A stretch of DNA of 64,000 nucleotides from assembly GCA_037178675.1 (NCBI GenBank), contig JAYMGJ010000287.1:1-64000 (forward strand), read 5' to 3'. Origin of the DNA: Scleroderma bovista (Eukaryota > Basidiomycota > Agaricomycetes > Boletales > Sclerodermataceae). Below are positions 55,858 through 64,000 of this stretch, piece after piece (position 1 is the first letter of the stretch; each line of letters starts with the position of its first letter). The notes beneath the pieces are model-generated. The model saw nothing but the letters and a program-made list of their open reading frames with translations. It had not been told where the DNA came from and ran no database searches. The translations under genes were made by a program, and so were the position numbers.

Positions 55858-57922
55858 ATGGCACAAATAATCGTCGTCGGCGGTGGCCTTGCAGGTCTCT
55901 CCGCCGCTCACACCCTTCTTGAACGCGGCGCCAATGTCCTCCTCCTCGACAAGCAGGGGTACGTCTCAGGACATTAGCTCTCGCCCATACTAACCCGAAC
56001 ATTGAAGCTTCATGGGGGGTAACTCCACAAAGGCAACCTCTGGTATCAACGGCGCTGGTACCCAGACTCAACAGGAGCTGGGCATCCCTGACAATGCCAA
56101 GGTCTTCTTCGAGGACACGAAGCGTTCAGTGAGTTGTTACTTGTTATTGAGGTTGCATGTTGTTGATATTACCACTCGAGGCTCGTGACCTAGCCCGTGA
56201 TGACCTCATCCGAGTCCTCACGGGACGCTCTGGCGACGCCGTCAACTGGCTTCAGAATAAATTCGGCCTCGATCTTTCTAAGGTCGCTCGTTTGGGCGGT
56301 CACAGTCAACCACGCACGCACCGTGGTAATGCACAGTTCCCGGGAATGGTGCGTGTTCGCACTGAAAGCGGGACATGTGTACTTATCTCCGCACGTCGTT
56401 CATTCAGGTTATCACATATGCTCAAATGGAGCGGCTTGAAGACCTAGCAGTCTCTCAGCCAGACCGCGTCAAGGTTTACAAGAAGGCACGTGTGACAAGG
56501 CTATTGAAAGATGAATCGGGAGCCATTTTAGGCGTGGAGTACATTCGTAGTGGGAAGACTGAGACTGCATATGGTCCTGTCATCCTCGCAACCGGGGGTT
56601 ACGCTGCAGACTTCACTCCCGATTCACTCTTGAAGAGGCACCGGCCGGAGTACTATGATCTGCCAACTACTAATGGCGACCACTGTACCGGTGACGGACA
56701 GAAGATGGCCATGGCGATCGGTGCTAATGCGGTTGATCTTGAAAAGGTGCAGGTACACCCCACTGGTCTCGTCGATCCCAATGAGCCGGATGCGAAAGTC
56801 AAGTTCTTGGCAGCTGAGGCACTTCGTGGTGTCGGTGGTCTGCTTCTGGACAAGAACGGTGACCGATTCGTAGACGAGCTTCAACATCGTGACTATGTCA
56901 CTGGCAAGATGTGGGAGAACGGCAAGGTAAGTTATGCCTAAATGGTATTAGGCATGTGTTCATATGTCTTAGTATCCCATTCGACTTGTTCTCAATGGGC
57001 AAGCATCGAAGGAAATTGAGTGGCATTGCAAGCACTACGTCGGTCGTGGGTTGATGAAACGCTTCGAGAGCGGAGAGGCCCTTGCGAAAGAGATAGGCAT
57101 CTCACCTCAGTATCTGAAGCAGACTTTCGACAAGTACAATGCTGGTGCCAAGGCCAACAAAGACCCCTTCGGCAAAAAGGTACGGTCATTTTCTTTCCGG
57201 TCTATGATCAACCCTGAACGTATTCAAGTTCTTCTCGTCTGGAGACTGGACTATGAATGACTATTTCAATGTCGCAATCATGACGCCTGTCCTGCACTAC
57301 ACGATGGGTGGCCTTGAGATTGATCCAGAGTCCCGCGTTGTCGGCAAAGATGGGAAGCCCATTCCCGGCCTTTTCGCGGCTGGAGAGATCGCAGGAGGTG
57401 TCCACGGCGCCAACCGACTTGGAGGCTCCTCACTTTTGGGATGCGTTGTGTTCGGCCGTGTTTCTGGGGATTCAGCTGCTGCTTATCTCCTACAAACGAC
57501 AGGCATGCTGGTTGAGAAGGCTGGTGGTCGTCTTGGAGCTCTTGCAGGCCAACTAGCATCACCGCCTCCTGCGTCAGAATCCTTATCGGCTTCCGCTACG
57601 ACGGCTGCACCTTCCGCTTCTCCACCGACCTCAAAGGAGTTCACTTTAGCTGACATTGCAAAACACAATAAGAAAGATGACGTGTGGGTGATCGTTAATG
57701 GTCAAGTTCTCGATGTCACCTCCTTCTTGCCTGATCACCCAGGAGGGGAGAAGGCGATCCTGCTATATGCAGGACGGGATGCAACTGATGAGTTCAACAT
57801 GTTGCATGACCCTAAGGTGCGTCTTTCCTGATCTCATACCAAGATTTTCCTGTCGTTAACATTTATCCTAGGTTATACCAAGATACGCGCCAGATGCAGT
57901 CATTGGCACGCTGAAGAAGTAG
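55858..57922 (+). CDS. Fumarate reductase (soluble, NADH-type) fused to cytochrome b5
   Basis: OSM1/FRD1-like flavoprotein reducing fumarate to succinate to reoxidise FADH2/NADH, fused at the C-terminus to a cytochrome b5 heme domain. ATG 55858. FAD motif [61 protein letters not shown] and [11 protein letters not shown], then [43 protein letters not shown]-site equivalents and [20 protein letters not shown]. After an Ala/Ser/Pro hinge (57545-57640) the heme domain reads [20 protein letters not shown] and [20 protein letters not shown], with the HPGG heme-ligand motif. It ends with a short exon at 57922. Seven or more exons. The His/Arg residues for fumarate binding appear intact. Confidence 0.92.
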
Positions 57923-58304
57923 ATTTACTTTCTTTGTGGTTGATTCAAATGGGGATCAAAATATGTCCTACTTGTTCGTGACCAACACAATGATCTATTA
58001 AACATTCTCCGACTTTAATGTCGTGTATCCTTATCTGCTTGTTGTGTTGTCATACCAGTTTTCTCGATGATTAGAGTAGTTTTATGCTCTGCCCAAATGC
58101 ATCTCGAATGGCTTCCAAGTTCCAACATATATAGAGTCGGAGCCGCTTGCTAGTCTGTCTTCTATGTACATTGAAGTTCCCATATCCTGCCGCTGGTGGC
58201 AAGTGGCAGGAAGCGGGTTACAGTTCAGTCATGATCAAAAGGGTACTCAGTTGCATTACATTACATATACAAGTCATCTGCACTTGAGTAGGGGCAACGA
58301 ATTG
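57923..58304. other. Convergent intergenic region
   Basis: 380 bp between the 3' ends of the fumarate reductase and MED12 genes. No gene seen. Confidence 0.5.
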
Positions 58305-61300
58305 TCAGTCTACGGCACTTTGTTTCCTCTTTGGACGAGGCTTAGCGCCCTTAACTTTCCTCGATTTCCCAGACGCGACTACCACATGAACCATCTCCAC
58401 ATCATCATCTGATTCCGCCTTTCGTTTGTGCCCCAACACCTCCACTTCTGCTGTAACAGCGCCAGCTTCCTCCGTGGTTTCATCCACAGTCGACAACGAG
58501 ATCCTAGTGCCGATTCCAGGGCTCTGCCTCACGGACCCGATGCTTCCAGGCGCTGAACCCTTCGAACGAACCGAGGATGCGGGCGATGGTCTCCGTGACA
58601 CAGAGCGCGCTTGACCTATGGGTGCAGTGAAAGCACCAATGTCGTCAATACCCTCTCCAATTGTGCCGTCAGTGCCTGTATGTACATCGCGGTGTGCCTC
58701 AAGCCGGGCCTCACGCCAGTCTCGCTTGTAGGCACTCTCCGCCGTGATCCCATCTTCGAATGACCGCAAGTCCCCTTCAAGTCTCATATTCGTATAGTCA
58801 GAGTTGTCTTTGTTAGGGGACAGAACTGTAGATCGGAGGATATGATCTCCTGTTGGTCGTGCTGCGAAAAGCTCGAGAGAAAGAGAGCCCGCATTTTTTA
58901 TCGTAGAATCAGGCAGTTTTGGCAAATTATCATCCAGAACTGCTTCCCCCAGGTTTTCGATCCACTCCCATGGCCGGTTTTGTACTGGCGAGCTGTAGAT
59001 GAGTTGTCCAGAACTATCACGGTGAGCGTGAACAAGGTCCTTAACGACGTTGTTTGGCGGTATATAAGGAAGAAGTGAACACAGTAGGGCGTGAAATTCT
59101 GGCGGTGCATCCGGAGGAAGGTCAGATACAGGAATCTTAGGGTAAAACTTGAAGAGGTCAGGTGTGCTAGATTTTGAGCGGGAATTGAGCTCTGCACGCC
59201 ACAAATGTAAGTGTAGTTAAACCTAGGACAGATCAACCTACCATCAATAACAAAATATAAGGTATCTGCCAGGAGCGAAAAGGCAACTGCATCGAAGTGT
59301 GCACCAGCTGCGTGCTTCTAGGGAACGTCAGTAATTGGGAAAATGGACAAGTTTCTTCAAACTTACTAGAAGAAGGCGAAACAGGACAAATGATATACCT
59401 TCGTGAACTTCGATACAGGAGGATGACCACATTCCAGTAAAACCGAGATTAAACTGCAAAAGTCGGGCAAGAAAGATGGCGGTGCGAGTTAGCTCCTGTG
59501 AAGTGTTCGTAACTCCAGATATCATCACGTCAGTGGTGGTGAGTGTCTCCAGTATCACTTTGCTAAGTCGTTCTTGTAATAGAGGATCAAGGGGGAGAAC
59601 AGCTCCTGGCGTCCGGAGTGGCTCGGCTACATGTGAGAGAACACGGAGTAGCTCGCCCGCACGATCTACTCGGTCGAGGAGGACGTCGCGTGAAAGTGGA
59701 AGTGGGGGTCGGGTGAAGATCTCGACAATGCTTTTGAAGCCATTATTGAAGAACTACTTGCATGGATAAGTGTGAAACATGCCAATCTGCATATCAAAAT
59801 TACCTTCTCCGCAACGGAACCGTCAATTCCTTTGGCCATTTCTGCGATGAAATATGCCTCGTCGGATGCCATGGAGTGATGAAATAACATTGACATCATT
59901 TTATCAAGTGACGTACTTGCTGCTTGCCTTGTAGAGTCATGTGCCATTGCTCTGCCAAGTTGTCGAAGGCCAAATTGAAGCTGAACAGCCGTGGCCGCAA
60001 GGCGCCATGGACTCAGCTCGGACGAAATACGACCACTAAGAAACGCGTTGACATCTGTAGCTATATACAAATATCAGAGCTTCTGAAATTACCGCAAGAC
60101 AAAGACTGGCCTTCACTCGAGTCGCTTAGTATCACCTTCAGCGCATTAACAAGTGGCTCGAACAGTGCCTCCCCAATGGACCCAGACTGAATAGGCTGCT
60201 CGAACGCCTTCCGTATGACATCGAGATCGCGGTAAGCTGCCTGTCTGAACTCGCGACTCTCGCAAGTCCTTACTCGGAGGTTCCTTGCGGTTGCTCGCAG
60301 CTCCGATGGAACAGAGTCGTTACATTCTATCAATAAAAGCGTTGGCATCTCGGCTACAAGAAGCGGGAAATGTGGCTCGCAGAACGCATCTTGGCGCCGG
60401 CTATGGATTCGATGGGTGTCGAGTAAGGAGAAAGGTATTGTTGATGACACCTGCGTTTCCTCCTGAAGGATCAGCGAGTCAAAAAGCCGGATAGCAGACT
60501 GTATGAATACAATCGGTAGCTGAAATGGGTGCCCTGCTGTCGAGCTGGCGCAAAGACGCCAAGCCGGGTAAACGAGACCACGGAGAAGTGTTGTTGTGGA
60601 GAGAGCACCATGTGCACACAAGAAGAGCAAGATTACAGAGCATACGTCCCAAGCATCTGCAGTAAGAGCTAGGATTTCCGCTTTCCCAGTTCCTAAGCAC
60701 CATTGCAAAACATGGACATCTATGCCTGCTGGAAGATGTTGGTCAACATGAAGGAGAAACTGGGAATAACGTAGAGCGATAACGTGTCTCCTGTTAATAT
60801 CTTCAGTCATGAGAGGCACTTGTCGCAGTGAGGCAATTGCATTGTCCCACACTTTCCACCCCCAGTGAAGCGAAGTGCGATACTTGTACCACAACCCATT
60901 TGCGAGTACGGTGGGAGCATCCGGCTTAGGATCGTCCGCTAATAACAAAATCTCCGGAAGGACGTCTGGGACATGTTCAGGACGATCAGTACCAGGAGCC
61001 AAGGCCTACGGACTAGTGAGAAAGGAATCCGTGCACCTCTCCGCTGGACTCACATGACTGAAGGATGTGATGTCCGTGTTGATCTGTAATCTTACAGATT
61101 CATCAAAATGACGTCCAGCGTCCATCTGAACCAATAACGCTAGCAATGATCGCACTTGCATGCCTCGATTCTTCCAGACCATATGCGCCGAGTAAAGTGC
61201 GGAGGTTATTGCCCCCGTACAGTTCATTGACGTCCATACTGTTGCGAAGCGATGAAAGACCTCTCCTACCGTTAGTATCATTTGTGCATTGGACGTTTGG

Positions 61301-64000
61301 GATAGTACAGAGAGACTGAGCTGTAAAGAACTACTCAACATAGTAGGCGTTGATCAGTGAAATGTAAAATACCTCTAGCAACGACCCATAGCAGTTTGTG
61401 AAGCTCAGCAGCTCTACTACAGTGCTGTACGTTTGCAATATGGTGGACTCCTCACATGCATCTGACCTATGTCCCATTAGGGGAATCAAGTCATTCAGGA
61501 CACGACTTACGTCGCCGCGAATTTACTATAGCTGGGAAGGAGCCATTGTTTGAATACCTTCACTTGTTCGAACCGCGGTGCGTTAAAAGTGGCGCTGCAG
61601 CTTTCCCGGATAGCAGAAAGAGACAAAGGTGGTGGCAATGCAGCCCCTTAACAAACCCATCAGGATGGACACTAAACACAGGATCAAGACTATATTACCA
61701 CCAAACACGAGGGGTATTATAGCCCTAATTTCACGACGCATCTTGCGCTCACATAGGTCTTCTGGAGTTTCGCGCGTGCGGGCACCATGAAGAATCGTTT
61801 TGCGTTGATGAGACAGTGATGAAGTAGTGTTATGCAAGGGTATCCACCGAATAAATTCTCTGTGTCTTGATATGGGTATGTTTGACTGTTAGAAACAAGC
61901 GAGTCGCTCAAATCGTTGATATCCAGTTATCCGCGACATCGTACCTGCGTGTATGACAGACTTTCCTCTCCCCTTGCGACGAGTCTCTGGAGATATGCTG
62001 CATAGTCGAATAAACCATCCTTGACCAGTTTTCCAAAGAGGGCAGAAACGGCCCGGAGATTTCCGCTTTCTGAAGCTACATCATTGGTATCTAGCCAGTC
62101 GAATAGATGATCTTGAAGTGCCGCAAGGGACATTTCGCGCCGTGCTGTGCGCTGACGGTATTGGGAAAGTAGAGTCACCGCTGCGTATGTTCGATGGGGT
62201 CCAACCTGAAGGGGGGTTACACACCAAGTAAGCAAAGTATCAAGTTTGTCATAGAAACTGGAGGTGGATGGATTATCGGCTGTATTGCATGGAAAAAAGT
62301 CAATTGTCGACATGTCCGTCGTGCTCGAAATGGAATTGAGCATCTTTGGGAGATGAATCATTCAGATAACACAGGGAAATAAAATCATACCTGAATGTCG
62401 ACAACCATCGAGCCAAGTCTTTCCAGCACCCGCGGAGGAAGATTACAGAAGAGCATAGCGTCTGTACGGCGTTGAATATCACTGATATTTTGAAGAAAAA
62501 TACGCTGGATTTCACGATGCCGCATATCTCCGGGAATAGGTAGATCACCAACATCGTCTGAGAGGACTGGCACTAAGAGGGACGCATAACCTGCCCACGT
62601 GTGTGGGCTTACAAATGCGTCCGGAAGAGCCAAGCATATTCGCTGAAGGAGTAAACACTATGACATATCCACTACACAGCGGGCTCACCTGTAATAGCGA
62701 CTTGAGCAATCCTTCCAGCCTAGTGAGTTGATCCAGTGCAGAAGACCGTATCTAAAAAGAATTGAGTCAAGGTTATCTGCAGTATACCGCGTTTTTCACC
62801 TCAGTCAACTTTGCTAGGCATGCATCAACGAACGGCTTGGTGAGCGCCCGATTCGTCAACATATCATCAAGGTATTCATCGGCAAGATGAGCGACGAAAC
62901 CAGTCTGGGCGAGATTGCAGGTGGACATTTGTTGAACCAGCCAAGTGAGAAATGCACGGCTGTCAACGAGTCCCTCTGCATAAAAGGGTCGTAATAGCTG
63001 AAGGCTAGAATAGCTGCATCAACTAGTTTTTTCTTTGAAAAGTGAAAGTGCTCACCAGTAACGGAAACGTGATACCCATCGCTCACGCGATTCAGAATCT
63101 GAAAGGACACCCTTGAATGTTTGTTTAATATTCAGCCCAGGCCGAGGTGCACTTGGTAGCGCAATTTCACTAAGTTGCTTCCTGATATAGCCAGTCATTA
63201 CATTGGTCCAGTCGACACTATATTGCGTGGGATTGAAGTTAGGTTTGTTCCGAAGGCCAGCCTACAGATGTATCATGAAAACGTAGTCGTATCAAACAGT
63301 TTAGAATACTATACCGTTTCATTGGCGCCAAAAACCCGCAAGAACCACACAGCACGGGGTATTGCCACGTCATTGGATTGAAGGAGATCTAAGAGATCGT
63401 GCCCCTTGGCACCGTGGGGTACGCTCTTCCCTAGTTTGTAGAGGGGAACATCAGGATTTGCCAGATCAGCGAACCAGGATTGTCGTCTGGTATCATTAAG
63501 GGTAACGCGGGATGGGATCTTGAAAGTCGAAGCCCTGGCAAAGAATTAAACGTCACTATTGCTGACGCGCAATGGCACTTACGGTATAGCGGGTATATTT
63601 TCGGCACGTCGACAAAATATTTCATTCATAAGAGTTTCCAAGTCTGTAATGGTGTCGCTGTCGAAGAACCGAGCCCGCTTCGAATCCTGCTGGGACCGTG
63701 CTTCGACAGCCCCAGAGTGCTCTGACTGCGAGAAGGTGAAGCGGTCATAGTACGAATGGTTAGCAACTGGCACACCTGAACATACGGGTTCAAGGTGAAC
63801 CCAGATTTAACATTACTATCAGACAGGACATCTTCGTCCTGCCCAGGGTATGGGGGATGGAACCCAGGATAACCTTATAGGATGTCACAATTATGTAAAC
63901 TAGCTGGACTTGTAGATGGAATACTCGCCGACGTCTGCAACCTTGTGTGTAGCAGGTACCCAAGCAGGGGGGTGACATTCGTAGATGGGTAAGGAGTCAC
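58305..64000 (-). CDS. MED12: Mediator subunit 12 (Srb8), 5' end outside window
   Basis: Large subunit of the Mediator CDK8 kinase module, which activates Cdk8-cyclin C. The N-terminal reading at the window edge (LPIYECHPPAWVPATHKVAD, then YPGFHPPYPGQDEDVLSDS) ends in NVKSGF, the conserved MED12 N-terminal helix that contacts Cdk8 (human: ELTALNVKQGF). The Med12 domain signature follows at 63520-63310: PRVTLNDTRRQSWFADLANP, DVPLYKLGKSVPHGAKGHDL and NDVAIPRAVWFLRVFGANET. Many exons of helical, low-complexity-poor sequence run leftwards. The last one ends at 58305 with a basic tail (RKVKGAKPRPKRKQ). The start codon lies beyond 64000. The first intron (63874-63928) requires a GC donor. Confidence 0.9.

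Noticed and set aside
1..64000. CRISPR array, prophage or biosynthetic gene cluster
   Set aside because: Spliced eukaryotic genes throughout; no regular spaced repeats, and no polyketide synthase, NRPS or terpene cyclase signatures near the monooxygenase.

Overview
The window is nuclear DNA of a filamentous basidiomycete, very probably an Agaricomycete. The evidence is dense multi-exon genes with introns of about 45-70 bp, GT-AG borders with fungal branch regions, Zn2Cys6 transcription factors, a DUF6534-type serpentine membrane protein, a single-exon tandem AIG1-like GTPase and decayed retroelement pieces. The moderate GC content and family mix would fit Ceratobasidiaceae (Rhizoctonia-like), but that is a guess. 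All gene models were spliced by hand from reading-frame continuity and family knowledge; no search was run.

Layout. 0.16-4.2 kb (+): a hybrid C2H2/Zn2Cys6 regulator and a membrane-anchored DUF218 protein. 4.2-7.2 kb: coding-like debris and one or two unassigned minus-strand genes. 7.6-10.7 kb (-): a bacterial-looking mannose-1-phosphate guanylyltransferase with an added coiled coil, then a PAXX/XRCC4-superfamily candidate (non-homologous end joining). 12.0-16.8 kb is a compact housekeeping cluster: aldo-keto reductase and UCH37-type deubiquitinase (-), then MED31 and ATG5 (+), with UCH37 and MED31 head to head 85 bp apart. 18.8-24.8 kb (-): a C-terminally short Zn2Cys6 factor, an SLC35C2-like sugar-nucleotide/triose transporter and the tandem GTPase. 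25.6-29.5 kb: an FAD aromatic monooxygenase followed by a decayed tandem copy of itself and degenerate promoter repeats. 29.5-32.8 kb (+): a PDK1-like AGC kinase. 33.5-35.2 kb: an unidentified relic and a short-chain dehydrogenase pseudogene. 35.6-38.4 kb: ILV6 (acetolactate synthase regulatory subunit), a BTB protein and a small coiled protein. 38.4-41.0 kb looks empty. 41.0-49.1 kb: a zinc-finger protein, enoyl-CoA hydratase, a GNAT acetyltransferase, a RING protein, a LEA-like protein and an HSL-type esterase. 49.2-51.8 kb contains an RNase H-bearing retroelement relic. 51.8-57.9 kb (+): the DUF6534 protein, nicotinamide riboside kinase, and a fumarate reductase fused to cytochrome b5. 58.3-64.0 kb (-): MED12, running off the right edge.

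Functional themes are chromosomal housekeeping rather than one pathway. Two Mediator subunits (MED31, MED12) lie in the window but 43 kb apart. NRK and the FAD fumarate reductase are adjacent and both touch NAD/redox balance. No secondary-metabolite cluster, CRISPR array or clear tRNA was seen. The most notable points are the PAXX-like gene, three independently inferred GC-AG introns, a 10-nt microexon, and the recent-looking duplication and decay of the monooxygenase locus.
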